Shown: piece after piece, positions 29,339 through 39,204 of the stretch
How the letters are laid out: each line of letters opens with the position of its first letter
Position numbering within the stretch: the first letter of the stretch is position 1
The notes under the pieces: model-generated
Databases searched by the model: none
What the model saw: only the letters and a program-made list of their open reading frames with translations
What the model was told of the DNA's origin: nothing
Origin: Streptomyces sp. CG1
GTDB taxonomy: Bacteria > Actinomycetota > Actinomycetes > Streptomycetales > Streptomycetaceae
NCBI RefSeq assembly: GCF_041080625.1
Contig: NZ_CP163518.1
Span: 3,658,001 to 3,722,000 of the forward strand
Direction: 5' to 3'
DNA: 64,000 nucleotides
Program-made: the position numbers and the translations under genes

Positions 29339-32300
29339 TCAGCCCTCGTCGCCGGTGGCGGAGACCGTGGTGGTCTTCTTCGCCGTCGACTTCGCGGCGG
29401 CCGTCTTGGCCGCCTTCTTGGCCGTCGTCTTCTTCGCGGCCGTCTTCTTGGCCGCGGTCTTCTTGGCCGTCGTCGTCTTGGCGGCGGCCTTCTTCGCCGT
29501 GGCCTTCTTGGCGGTCTTGCGGGCCGCCTTCTTGGCCGGAGCGGCCTCCTCGGCCGGCACCTCGGCCGCTTCCGCGGCCACCGGGGCCTCTTCCGCCGCG
29601 GCCGACGGTACGACCAGGACGGCCGCTTCCTCGGTCGCGGCCGGCGCGCCGACCTTGCGCACGGCACGACGGCGCGGGCGGGCCGGGGCGGCGCTCTCAG
29701 CGGGCGCCTCCTCGACGGGAGCGACCGGAGCCGGTGCCGCAGCCTCCGGCTGTGCCACCGGTGCCTCGGCCGCGGGAGCGGTCTCGGGCACCGTCACCAC
29801 GGTCGCCTCGGCTCCCGCGGGGGAACCGGCCGGCGCCGACACCTTCCGGGTCGCACGACGGCGCGTACGGCCCTTGGGCGCGGCCTCCTCGACGGCCTCG
29901 GCCTGCGGTGCCGCAACCTCCTGGTCGGCGGCGGCCACATGGGCGACCGCTTCCCCGGCGGCGGCCACCGGGGCGGTCGGCGCCACGGCTGCCTCTTCCT
30001 CCGGCGCCTCGGCAGCCGACTCAGCCACGGCGACAGCCTCGACGGCGGCCTTCTCGGCCTTCTCCGCCCTGGGAGCCTTCTCCGCCTTCGGCGCGCCCGC
30101 CGGAGCCGAGGCCCGGCGGCTCGCCCGACGGCGGGTACGGCCGCGGGTGGCCGCCGCCTCCGCCTCGGCGACGCTGCTGTACAGCTCCTCGTCCGGCGCG
30201 AATTCGGGCGCGGGGAGGGCGGCCGGCACGGCGACCTCGGCGGCCACCTCGGCAGCGGTCTCCGCCTCCGGCTCGACGGCCTCGCCCGTCTCGACGGCCA
30301 CGGCGGCGGTCTCGTGCACATGCTCGTGCACGTCACCGCCCCGGCCGCGCTTCTTGCGCTTGCCGGCGCCAGCGCCGCCGACGGCCGTCGGCTGCTCCAT
30401 GTGCACGATGACACCGCGGCCGTTGCAGTGGACGCAGGTCTCGGAGAAGGACTCCAGCAGGCCCTGGCCCACCCGCTTGCGGGTCATCTGCACCAGGCCC
30501 AGCGAGGTCACCTCGGCCACCTGGTGCTTCGTACGGTCACGGCCCAGGCACTCCAGCAGGCGGCGCAGCACCAGGTCGCGGTTGGACTCCAGGACCATGT
30601 CGATGAAGTCGATGACGACGATGCCGCCCAGGTCTCGCAGCCGCAGCTGACGCACGATCTCCTCGGCCGCCTCCAGGTTGTTCCTGGTCACGGTCTCTTC
30701 GAGGTTGCCGCCCTGGCCGGTGAACTTGCCGGTGTTGACATCGATCACGACCATCGCCTCGGTCTTGTCGATCACCAGCGAACCACCGCTCGGCAGCCAG
30801 ACCTTGCGGTCCAGCGCCTTGGCGAGCTGCTCGTCGATCCGGTACGTGGCGAAGACGTCGACCTCGGAGGTCCACTTGGACAGCCGCTCGGCGAGGTCCG
30901 GCGCGACGTGCGAGACATACCCGTGGACGGTGTCCCAGGCCTCGCCACCGCTGACGATGACCTTGGAGAAGTCCTCGTTGAAGATGTCGCGCACGACCCG
31001 GACGGTCATGTCCGGCTCGCCGTACAGCAGCGTCGGGGCGTTGCCGTTCTTGGACTTCTTCTGGATGTCCTCCCACTGCGCCTGCAGCCGCTCGACGTCC
31101 CGGCGCAGCTCCTCCTCGCTCGCGCCCTCGGCGGCGGTGCGCACGATGACGCCCGCGTCCTCGGGGACGATCTTCTTGAGGATGGTCTTCAGCCGGGCCC
31201 GCTCGGTGTCGGGCAGCTTGCGGCTGATGCCGGTCATCGAGCCCTCGGGGACGTACACGAGGTAGCGGCCCGGGAGGGAGACCTGGCTGGTCAGGCGGGC
31301 GCCCTTGTGTCCGATCGGGTCCTTCGTCACCTGGACGAGGACCGACTGGCCGGACTTCAGCGCGGACTCGATGCGGCGCGGGCCGTTGGCCATGCCCAGC
31401 GCCTCGAAGTTGACCTCGCCGGCGTACAGGACGGCGTTGCGGCCCTTGCCGATGTCGATGAAGGCGGCCTCCATCGACGGCAGCACGTTCTGCACCTTGC
31501 CCAGGTAGACATTGCCGACGTACGACGTCGACTGCTCCTTGTTGACGTAGTGCTCGACGAGTACACCGTCCTCGAGCACGCCGATCTGGGTGCGCTCGCC
31601 GTGCTGGCGCACGACCATCACGCGCTCGACGGCCTCGCGGCGGGCCAGGAACTCGGCCTCGGTGATGATCGGAACGCGGCGCCGGCCCTGCTCACGGCCT
31701 TCCCGGCGGCGCTGCTTCTTGGCCTCCAGCCGGGTCGAGCCCTTGATGGACTGCACCTCGTCGGACGGCTCGCTCGGCTTGCGCGGCTCGCGGACCTTGA
31801 CGACCGTGCGCTCGGGGTCGCCTTCGCCGGGCTCGGTGTCCGCGGACGTGTCACCCGCCCGACGACGACGGCGCCGGCGACGCCGGCTGCTGGAGGTGGA
31901 GCCGCCGGCCTCGTCGCGGGCCTCGTCGGCGTCCTCTTCCTCCTGCTCGGCGGTGTCCTCGGCGTCCTGCTCGGCCTGCTCGGCGGCCAGCTCCTCGGCG
32001 TCCGCGCCCTCGCCCTCGGCGGCGTCACCGCGACGGCGGCGGCGGCCGCCACGACGGCGACGGCGGCGCGAGCCGGACTCCTCGAAGCCCTCGGCGCCCT
32101 CCGTCTCCTCGGCCTCCTCGCCCTCGGCGAGGTCCTCGGCCGTCTCGGGCTCCTCGGCCTCCTGCTCCTCGTCCTCGGCGGCGGCCTCGACGGCGCGCGT
32201 CTCCTCGGCGACGGCGCCCTTGCGGCGACGGCGGCGGCGCGTGCCGGTCTCGGCGCGCTCCTCCGCGTACTCCTCGGGCTCCTCCGTCTCGGCGGCCTCC

Positions 32301-33640
32301 GCGGCGGCCTCGGCGGCGGCACGCTCCGGGGTCTGGAACTTCGGCTCGGCGAACACCGGCGCCTGGAAGACGGCGACGGCGGGGCGGGCCGGGCGACGCT
32401 TGCCCTCGGCCTCGGGGGCCTCGGTCTCGGCGGCCTGCGCGGGCTGCGCGGGCTGCTGGGCGGGCTCGGAGAACCCGAACACCGGACGCACGGCCCGGCG
32501 CCGGCTGCGGCGCGGAGCGGCCTCCTCGGCCGCCTGCGGCTCCTGGGCGGCGCTGGACGCGGTGACGGGAACCTCCGGGGTCTGCGCCCCGGCACCGGCC
32601 TCGGCGGGCTTCTCGGCCTCGGCGGCGGGAGCGGCGGGAATCTCGGCAGCCGCGACCGGCTCGGCGGCCGGGGCCTCGGTGGCGTCGGCCTCGGCGCCCT
32701 TCGGCGCACCGGTCGGCGCGGACGCGCGGCGGGCGGCCCGGCGGCGGGTACGACGCGGAGCGGCCTCCTCGGCGTCACCGCTCACCTCAGCGGGAACGGC
32801 GGCCTCGGCGGCGGGAGTTCCAGCAGTGGGAGTCTCCGTGGCGGCAGGCTCGGCGGCCTCGGGCGCACCGGCGGGCGCGGATGCCCGGCGGGTCGCACGA
32901 CGGCGCGGACGCGCGGCGGGCGCGGCTTCTTCTGCTTCTTTTGCGACGGCGGGCGTCTCGACGGTGGGCTGTTCCTGGGCCGGCTCGGCCTCGGCGGTGG
33001 CCGGGACCACGGTCTCGGTGGCCTCGGCGGCCGACAGCCCAGCGGGCGCGGACGCACGGCGCGTGGCCCGGCGGCGCGTACGAGCGGCGGGCGCGGCCTC
33101 CTCGGCGGGGGCAGCAGCCGCAGCGGCCTCCTCCGTCACGGGAGCCTCGTCGGCCCCGGGCGCGAGAGCGGCCGGTGCGGACACGCTGCGCGTGGCGCGG
33201 CGGCGGGCCCGGCGCGGAGCGGCCTCCTCGCCGACGACGACCTCGCCGCCGTCGGCGACGGCAGCGGGCTGCCCGGTCTCGGCGACGGCGGACCCGGCCG
33301 GTACGACGGTCTCGGTGGCCTCGGCGGCCGACGGCCCAGCGGGCGCGGACGCGCGGCGCGTGGCGCGGCGGCGCGGACGCCCGGCGGGAGCGGTCTCCTC
33401 GGCGGGCGCGACAGCCGTCGTCTCGGCGGCCTCTTCGATCTCTGCTTCGATCTCTGCGGCCTCGACGATGTCGTCGGACTCCGCGGCCGGTATGGCCGGG
33501 AGGGTCACCTCGGTGAGCGCCTCGGCCGCGGCCGGCGGGCCGGCCGGGCGTGAGGCGGCACGGCGACGCCTGCGCGGCGGCAGGGTGTCGCTCGGAGTGT
33601 TCAGTTCGGAACCCTCATTGGGTTCGGTCGGCTCGAGCAT
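29339..33640 (-). CDS. rne: Ribonuclease E/G family endoribonuclease (RNase ES type)
   Basis: Very large protein, 1433 residues. The catalytic core (about 640-1100) has an S1-like RNA-binding region (LEDGVLVEHYV, GNVYLGKVQNVLPSMEAAFI), the DNase I-like acidic metal site (VVIDVNTGKFTGQGG near 963, GGIVVIDFIDM near 1007) and a zinc-link CVHCNGRG near 1070. Both flanks are low-complexity: the N-terminal 600 residues hold repeated units of the form R-x-RRRATR-x-(A/S)-SAPAG, separated by Ala/Glu-rich acidic spacers; the C-terminus has three further such units and a histone H1-like Lys/Ala tail. In Streptomyces RNase ES the flanks bind polynucleotide phosphorylase. RBS GGGAG precedes ATG 33640. Confidence 0.95.
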   Translation of the reverse strand: MLEPTEPNEGSELNTPSDTLPPRRRRRAASRPAGPPAAAEALTEVTLPAIPAAESDDIVEAAEIEAEIEEAAETTAVAPAEETAPAGRPRRRATRRASAPAGPSAAEATETVVPAGSAVAETGQPAAVADGGEVVVGEEAAPRRARRRATRSVSAPAALAPGADEAPVTEEAAAAAAPAEEAAPAARTRRRATRRASAPAGLSAAEATETVVPATAEAEPAQEQPTVETPAVAKEAEEAAPAARPRRRATRRASAPAGAPEAAEPAATETPTAGTPAAEAAVPAEVSGDAEEAAPRRTRRRAARRASAPTGAPKGAEADATEAPAAEPVAAAEIPAAPAAEAEKPAEAGAGAQTPEVPVTASSAAQEPQAAEEAAPRRSRRRAVRPVFGFSEPAQQPAQPAQAAETEAPEAEGKRRPARPAVAVFQAPVFAEPKFQTPERAAAEAAAEAAETEEPEEYAEERAETGTRRRRRRKGAVAEETRAVEAAAEDEEQEAEEPETAEDLAEGEEAEETEGAEGFEESGSRRRRRRGGRRRRRGDAAEGEGADAEELAAEQAEQDAEDTAEQEEEDADEARDEAGGSTSSSRRRRRRRRRAGDTSADTEPGEGDPERTVVKVREPRKPSEPSDEVQSIKGSTRLEAKKQRRREGREQGRRRVPIITEAEFLARREAVERVMVVRQHGERTQIGVLEDGVLVEHYVNKEQSTSYVGNVYLGKVQNVLPSMEAAFIDIGKGRNAVLYAGEVNFEALGMANGPRRIESALKSGQSVLVQVTKDPIGHKGARLTSQVSLPGRYLVYVPEGSMTGISRKLPDTERARLKTILKKIVPEDAGVIVRTAAEGASEEELRRDVERLQAQWEDIQKKSKNGNAPTLLYGEPDMTVRVVRDIFNEDFSKVIVSGGEAWDTVHGYVSHVAPDLAERLSKWTSEVDVFATYRIDEQLAKALDRKVWLPSGGSLVIDKTEAMVVIDVNTGKFTGQGGNLEETVTRNNLEAAEEIVRQLRLRDLGGIVVIDFIDMVLESNRDLVLRRLLECLGRDRTKHQVAEVTSLGLVQMTRKRVGQGLLESFSETCVHCNGRGVIVHMEQPTAVGGAGAGKRKKRGRGGDVHEHVHETAAVAVETGEAVEPEAETAAEVAAEVAVPAALPAPEFAPDEELYSSVAEAEAAATRGRTRRRASRRASAPAGAPKAEKAPRAEKAEKAAVEAVAVAESAAEAPEEEAAVAPTAPVAAAGEAVAHVAAADQEVAAPQAEAVEEAAPKGRTRRRATRKVSAPAGSPAGAEATVVTVPETAPAAEAPVAQPEAAAPAPVAPVEEAPAESAAPARPRRRAVRKVGAPAATEEAAVLVVPSAAAEEAPVAAEAAEVPAEEAAPAKKAARKTAKKATAKKAAAKTTTAKKTAAKKTAAKKTTAKKAAKTAAAKSTAKKTTTVSATGDEG

Positions 33641-33902
33641 GCGGGCGTTTCTCCCGTCAGGCTCCCGGGCGCCGCGCCTGGTCCGGCGTCGGTCTCGATG
33701 GACCGTCCGCCGTTGACGTCCACGGCCCGCGTGATCCGCGATGGCCGCCGTCCGGGGCGCGGGCGCCGCACGGGAGCACTATGTGTCCTGTCTCGCCGGT
33801 TCCGTACACCTTGTCGGTACGGCCTGGCGAAAGTCTTCTGGTCGGTTCGCTGCCCGACCCAGGTGGCTCCCGAGTACAAGGGCTGCGCTACGACGTCCGT
33901 CC

Positions 33903-34679
33903 CTACGCGGGACCTTCCGGCGTCGGCGCCGTCGCGACGGCTGCCGGTGCGGCCGTCAGGGCCCCGGCTGCCTCGCGGTCGGGCGCGAGCGGGTCGGTCA
34001 CCGTGCCGGTCTCTTCATCGAACAGCCCCTGCGCCAGCCTGGTCACCGCTGCGGGGACCGGCGGCGCCAGGTCGGCCACGGCGCGGAGACCGGACAGGAC
34101 GTCGTCGGGTCGTACGGCAGGCGTCACGTGCCGAACAACCAGCCGCAGTATCGCACAGGGCTGGTCGGTCGGCCTATCAGCCGGTGAACCGTGCGTTTCC
34201 AGGCTCACCACGGCGGGGCGGGCGTCGAAGGTACGGACGCCGTTCTTGGTCATCCGCTGCACCTCGACGGTCTCGGCCCCGTTGAAGGCCGCGACCGCGC
34301 GCTCGGCGTCGGCCGGGGCGACGCCGTCCAGCCGCAGCTCCCAGACGGAAGCCGTGAGCCGGTCGGCGAGGCCCGAGGTCCGTGCCTCGACCGCGTCGAC
34401 GATGTCGAGCCCGGTGGGCAGCGACTCGTCGAGGAGGACGCGCAGCGTCTCCGGGTCGCGCGGTGTGGTGAGCGCGATCTCCAGATATTCCGCCTCACTG
34501 CCCGTGCCGGTGGGTGCGGCATTGGCGTACGACACCTTCGGGTGCGGCGTGAACCCTGCCGAGTACGCCATGGGCACCTCGGCGCGGCGCAGCGCCCGCT
34601 CGAAAGCGCGCTGGAAGTCTCGGTGGCTGGTGAACCTCAGGCGGCCGCGCTTGGTGTAACGCAGTCGGATGCGCTGCAC
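33903..34679 (-). CDS. DUF2344 (TIGR03936) radical-SAM-linked protein
   Basis: Protein of about 258-285 residues beginning (V)QRIRLRYTKRGRLRFTSHRD and containing MAYSAGFTPHPKVSYANAAP, the family's hallmark. In many bacteria it is fused to or adjacent to the B12-binding-type radical SAM protein TIGR03960; here the two are separated by the 27-kb island, which is key evidence for insertion. The function of the pair is unknown. The start is uncertain: GTG 34679 matches the conserved core; a longer form from a CTG near 34721, with AAGGAC ahead, or from TTG 34760 would add GKRQPEGPPPAPA. Confidence 0.85.
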   Translation of the reverse strand: MQRIRLRYTKRGRLRFTSHRDFQRAFERALRRAEVPMAYSAGFTPHPKVSYANAAPTGTGSEAEYLEIALTTPRDPETLRVLLDESLPTGLDIVDAVEARTSGLADRLTASVWELRLDGVAPADAERAVAAFNGAETVEVQRMTKNGVRTFDARPAVVSLETHGSPADRPTDQPCAILRLVVRHVTPAVRPDDVLSGLRAVADLAPPVPAAVTRLAQGLFDEETGTVTDPLAPDREAAGALTAAPAAVATAPTPEGPA

Positions 34680-34725
34680 CGCGGGTGCGGGCGGCGGGCC
34701 TTCGGGCTGTCGCTTGCCCAGTGTC

Positions 34726-35571
34726 CTAGTCCTTCGTGAGTGCGGTCGTACTGCTACCAAGAGTACGTGCAGCGGGCCCCTGAGGTTCCCGCCGGTCCAT
34801 CGCGACCGGCTGCCCGGGTTCGCCGAACAGCATGCGCCGGAAACGGCCCGGGCCTGCCGTACCGTGTCGAGCGCTGGTCAGTGCCTCCCGGACGGCCCGG
34901 CCCACCACCCGGGCGCCCTGCGCGACGGGCCGCAGGACGGCGGCGCGGACAGCGTGGGCGACCGGGGTGAGGACCGTCCGGTACACCCAGCGCACCGGCT
35001 CCACGAAGATCCGCCGGAAGAGGGCCGCGAGCGGCCGGCCGACGGCCCGCGAAATCCGTCCGGCGACCCGCCACGCATGCCCGAGGGCGTCCCCCGCCTC
35101 GCGCGCCAGTACGGCGAGGACCCGGCCGACGGGCGCGAGAACCCAGCGCCACAGTGCGAGCGCGGGCAGGACGAGGAGGACCCGGAGGGTCCGGTACAGG
35201 GCGAGCCCGATGCCGGTAGCGATCATGCCCAGCAGCCGCCCCAGCCTCCGTACACGCCAGGCGACGGCACGCCCAACGCGCGCGGGGACCCGGTCGTAGA
35301 GCCATCGCGCGGGGACGACGAGCAGATAGCGCGCCAGCCAGGCGACGGCGTGCCCGACCGGAGTGAGGACGTACCGGTAGCACCACACGGCCGGTACGAC
35401 CACGAGGACGGTGCCGAGCCAGGCGACGCCCTTGCCGACGGAAGCCAGGACATAGCGTCACAGACCCACGAACGGTCGGACGAACAGGGCCTTTCCGGTC
35501 CACAGCAGCGCCCGGCCGAGCGGCCTGAGCACGGTGTCTCGCACCAACTTTCCGATAAGGAGGACAGCCAT
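34726..35571 (-). pseudogene. Repetitive membrane protein interrupted by TGA
   Basis: The reading frame MAVLLIGKLVRDTVLRPLGR continues to FVRPFVGL, meets TGA at 35458-35460, then resumes in the same frame as RYVLASVGKGVAWLGTVLVV and on to YRYVLTPVGHAVAWLARYLL and many further arginine/tryptophan-hydrophobic repeats. The repeat unit (W/Y)RYVLTPVG predicts Trp (TGG) exactly at the stop, so one G-to-A change inactivated the gene. Repeats spaced 35-45 residues apart suggest short amphipathic membrane hairpins. It overlaps or abuts the DUF2344 start. An opposing 23-codon ORF (35570-35641) with a strong AAGGAGG exists on the plus strand. Confidence 0.6.
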
Positions 35572-35703
35572 GGCTGCCCTGAATCCACTGCGCAGAGTCG
35601 TGCTGATCGCCGTCACCAGCGTCGCGGCACTGATCGGCTAGCGCGCGGTCGAGGAGCTGTCGTTCTTCCACCCGGACCGCTGGCTCGGCCGCGTCGAGTC
35701 TGC

Positions 35704-37039
35704 TCAGGCGCCGAGGTCCGCCAGCCAGCGCAGCGCGCTGAGGCTCGGCAGGAAGAAGTACTCTCCGCCGCGGGTGATGACAAAACGCTCCACGCCGTGC
35801 AGGCGGCGCCGGATGGGGTGCTGCGGGATCGTGAAGTCGCCCGTGCCGTCGTTGTCGCCGGTGAGCAGGTCCTTCTCCTGGTCGAGGCCGGTGAAGTTGC
35901 CGTCGTTCAGCCATTGCGACTTCACGAATTCAAACTGACGGTCGAGGTGTGAGCCGATGAAGACGAAGACGATGCCACGGTCGGCGCCGTCGTCGTCCAG
36001 GATGCCGGCCGGCAGCGGCGGGCCGTAGTTGGTGCCCCGTCGAATCATGCGGTGCAGGCGAACGTCACCGATGATCTCCGAGTCGCGCGGGTTGGCTCGC
36101 CTGGCGAGGGCACCGTGCGGGCAGATCACGCCGGGCGGATCGGACTCGTAGCGGAAGTCGTTGTTGCGCCGGTCGTCCGCCCCCCAGGGCCGGGTCGTCG
36201 CGCTCGGGCGCCAGGATCAACGGGGCGCCGCTCGGCCGGCGAGCCACGATCTTGGCGGCGAGCAGCGACTCCTCCTCCGGACTGCCGGAGTTGTCGCGGA
36301 TGTACCGGCGGAAGGCCGCGACGCGCGTGTGCAGCTTCCGCCAGGCCACGAAGGTGCCGTTGCGGCCCAGCTCGGCCGGCTGCGGCATCGGCGGAAGGTT
36401 TCCGGTCTCGTCGGGATAGCCGAGCACGAATTCGCCCGCCTTGAGCACGGAACCGTCACCGGGCAGGCTCTCGGCGCCACTGCCTTCGATGGTGGGGTTG
36501 CCGATGCCGTCCTTGTAGCCGAAGCTGGTGCGCCCGCTGGACAGCTGGTAGAAGTCCTGCCGATGGACGACCTGAAGGCCGGCGAGCCGCGCGTGGGCCT
36601 TGCGCGCACGTTCGAGGACGACCGCCAATGACTCCTGGTCGGCGGCCAGGAGGGACAGCACGACATGCACCTGGCGGGAGCCGAAGGGCGGCTCCCAGTG
36701 TGCGGGCGCGCTCTCGGCGGTGTCGCCCACGAACTCGGCGCGTGCCGCCATGCCCTGCCGAAACTCCTCAGGGAAGGTGTTCAGGGAGGCCGATGGGACC
36801 TGGAGCGCTTCGAGCCCCAGATACGTCAGTCCGACGTTGAGGAGCGCGGGCAGGTCCGGTTGCCACCAGTTGGCGGCGGAGTCGACCAGCTCGGCCAGGC
36901 GCCCCATCAACTGACGTCCGGCGCCGGGATCGTCCACACGCAGCAGGATGTAGGTGCCGACGTACGGTGACGGCCGGTCTCGGAGCGCGATGCCCTGGAT
37001 CTCGTCCAGCTGCAGCGGTGGGGCTTCCGTCGCTGTCAT
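35704..37039 (-). pseudogene. DyP-type peroxidase, frameshifted and lacking the proximal His
   Basis: The first part, MTATEAPPLQLDEIQGIALR to LAPERDDPALG, carries the DyP motif GYKDG (GxxDG). A run of six G (minus strand, near 36190) shifts the frame; removing one G restores ADDRRNNDFRYESDPPGVIC and the remaining 150 residues to LSALRWLADLGA. The heme-ligand position, AHIRRTNPRD in the second DyP of this window, reads ALARRANPRD, so the proximal His is replaced by Leu (codon CTC). Either defect would abolish peroxidase activity. The homopolymer shift could be a sequencing error, the substitution is less likely to be. Confidence 0.8.
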
Positions 37040-37079
37040 GTCGTGCTTTCGGTCAGGTACCGGCCGAATTTGCACCAAT

Positions 37080-37330
37080 TGCGAGTTCTACCGGCGCTGT
37101 CCGACACGGCACATCGCGCGATGGACGAGCGCGTGGGCGCGTGGGGTCGCTCGAAGCGCGAGGTTCTGCCGCGCGAGCCGAAGCGCTCGCTGGGGATCGC
37201 CGCCGACGGTCAGCCAGAACTCCGCCGCATGATCGGCGTACGCCTCGGGGTGGCGCGCCATCAACTCCTCGTAGCGCACGGCAGCGTGGGCACGCCAGAA
37301 CCGGGCCTCCGCCGAGGCCTCGAACCCGAA
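37080..37330 (-). pseudogene. Fragment of a TPR-repeat protein
   Basis: About 75 residues, EASAEARFWRAHAAVRYEEL to LALRATPRAHALVHRAMCRV, match the helix-turn-helix pattern of tetratricopeptide repeats in Streptomyces secreted or regulatory proteins. No start, no N-terminal part and no continuation are found. Debris next to the broken DyP gene. Confidence 0.45.
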
Positions 37331-37553
37331 CCCGCCCAGGAGGCAGGCAAGCAGGAATCAACCGCTCCCAGGCGATGGAGAGACGGCCTCCCAAGCCCTC
37401 GCTCCCGGTTTGCGAGCCGCTCTGAAGGAGTCGATCCTGAGGGAGAGGCATGCCATCCGATCATGTGGACCGAGCGCAGGGGCTGCGGAGCTTGCGGCGT
37501 AGGCCGCCGACGCGCTGGGGGACCGCGGCCTGTGCGGGGAGCGGGTTCCAGAT

Positions 37554-37781
37554 ATGAGGCTTGTCGTCGATCTCAACCGGTGCCAGGGATTCGCGCAGTG
37601 CGTCTTTCTCGCCCCGGACGTCTTCTCCCTGCACGGGGAAGAAGCGCTGCTGTTCTCCCCTCGCTTCGACGAGGCACAACGTGACCGGGTGGAGAAGGCC
37701 GCGGCCGCCTGCCCGGTCCAGGCCATCCTTGTCGACTACTCCGACGAGCCGACGAAGCGGGTGGAACCCCATGTCGGCTGA
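37554..37781 (+). CDS. [3Fe-4S] ferredoxin
   Basis: 75-residue electron carrier of the type that serves bacterial P450s. Cys10 and Cys16 (NRCQGFAQCVFLAPDVF) and Cys53 (AAACPVQAI) give the three-ligand spacing of single-cluster 3Fe-4S ferredoxins. It overlaps the start of the ferredoxin reductase gene by 11 bases, and the P450 gene follows that: a complete electron-transfer chain in one operon. It is directly downstream of debris, so the promoter is probably in 37330-37550. Confidence 0.88.
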   Translation: MRLVVDLNRCQGFAQCVFLAPDVFSLHGEEALLFSPRFDEAQRDRVEKAAAACPVQAILVDYSDEPTKRVEPHVG

Positions 37782-39165
37782 CACGGACGTCGAGGTCCTG
37801 CGGCGCCAGGGCCGCATCGTCGTCGTCGGTGCCTCGCTGGCCGGTCTGCGCGCGGCGGAGACCTTGCGTGACCAAGGCTTCACCGGATCGCTGACCATGA
37901 TCGGCGATGAGCCGTACGAGCCCTACGACCGGCCGCCGCTGTCCAAGCAGGCGTTGCTCGGGCGGGCGCGGCCCGAGGACACTGCGCTGCCGCGGCGGCG
38001 CGACATCGACGCCGAATGGCGTCTGGGCGTCGCCGCCGAGAGCCTGGACCGCGCCGCCAAGCAGGTACGGCTGACGAACGGTGACAGCGTCCCCTACGAC
38101 CGCCTGCTGATCACCACCGGGACCAGAGCGCGGCCCTGGTTCCACCCGGAAGAGGCCGCGCTGGACGGGGTGTTCGTGCTGCGCACCCGGGACGACTCCG
38201 CACGGCTGACCCGGAAGCTGGCCGGGGGCGTGTCCCGGGTGCTGGTGATCGGCGCCGGTTTCACGGGCTCCGAGGTCGCCTCCGCCTGCCGGGAGCTGGG
38301 CCATGAGGTCACGGTCGCCGAACGCGGCCCGGCACCGCTGGTGGGCGCACTCGGCGGGGTGATCGGCGCGGTCGCGGACCGGCTGCAGCGCAGGCACGGA
38401 GTCGACCTGCGCTGCGGCATCAGCGTCACCGCCCTGGAGGGCGACTACGGGGGACGGCTCAGGCGCGCCCATCTGTCCGACGGTTCCGCCATCGACGTGG
38501 AGGTGGCGGTCGTCTCGCTCGGTGCCGTCCGGAACACGGACTGGCTCGCCGGCTCGGGGGTGGCCGCGGGTCCCCGGGGGATCGCGTGCGACGCCGGGTG
38601 CCGGGTGTTCGACGTCAATGGCATCGTCACCGACGACATCTACGCCGCCGGCGATGTCGCACGCAGCCCCCACCCGCTGTTCGACTACCAGTTCCTGTCA
38701 CTGGAGCACTGGGGCAACGCCGTCGAACAGGCCGAGATCGCCGCCCACAACATGATCTGTGCGGGTCCCGAGCGCCGTCCGCACCTGTGGCTGCCGATGT
38801 TCTGGTCCTCCCAGTTCGGCGTCAACATCAAGTCCGTGGGTGTGCCCTCGCTGGGCGACCAGTTGGTCGTCGCCCAGGGGACGCTCGCCGAGGAGCGGTT
38901 CGTAGCGGTGTACGGGTACCGCGGCCGCGTCATCGCCGCGGCGTCCTTCGACGGAGCCAAGTGGCTGGGGTTCTACGAGCAGCAGATCGCGGCCGGCGCG
39001 CCCTTCCCGCCGGAGTACCGCACGGTCGACCGCCGGACCGAGACGCTGCAGCCGGTCGACCCGGCCTTCCCCGACCCCCATCTGCCCACCCACGGGGCCA
39101 CGGTCACGCTCACGGGTCACTCACCGAGCGAACGGCGGGTCCAGTTCGTTCCGTCGCATGCCTGA
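37771..39165 (+). CDS. NAD(P)H-ferredoxin reductase (FAD-dependent)
   Basis: 464 residues of the class that reduces ferredoxins for P450s. N-terminal FAD site VVVGASLAGLRAAETLRDQG, central NAD(P) site VLVIGAGFTGSEVASACREL, and the late FAD-contacting DDIYAAGDVA. The C-terminal reductase domain ends with an unusual 60-residue tail. ATG 37771 lies inside the ferredoxin gene; longer in-frame starts would overlap it entirely. Partner genes on either side fix the role. Confidence 0.92.
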   Translation: MSADTDVEVLRRQGRIVVVGASLAGLRAAETLRDQGFTGSLTMIGDEPYEPYDRPPLSKQALLGRARPEDTALPRRRDIDAEWRLGVAAESLDRAAKQVRLTNGDSVPYDRLLITTGTRARPWFHPEEAALDGVFVLRTRDDSARLTRKLAGGVSRVLVIGAGFTGSEVASACRELGHEVTVAERGPAPLVGALGGVIGAVADRLQRRHGVDLRCGISVTALEGDYGGRLRRAHLSDGSAIDVEVAVVSLGAVRNTDWLAGSGVAAGPRGIACDAGCRVFDVNGIVTDDIYAAGDVARSPHPLFDYQFLSLEHWGNAVEQAEIAAHNMICAGPERRPHLWLPMFWSSQFGVNIKSVGVPSLGDQLVVAQGTLAEERFVAVYGYRGRVIAAASFDGAKWLGFYEQQIAAGAPFPPEYRTVDRRTETLQPVDPAFPDPHLPTHGATVTLTGHSPSERRVQFVPSHA

Positions 39166-39204
39166 TCACCGGCCCTGTGCCACCCGGAGCCCTCAGGAGA
39201 CACC

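Noticed and set aside
29297..33553. Long open frame (1418 codons) antisense to the RNase E/G gene
   Set aside because: Mirror image of the Ala/Glu/Arg-rich repeats; no motif, no plausible product.
35570..35641. 23-codon plus-strand ORF MAALNPLRRVVLIAVTSVAA with a strong AAGGAGG
   Set aside because: Ends at TAG after 23 codons and opposes the membrane repeat gene; possibly the broken start of another gene, but no continuation can be identified.
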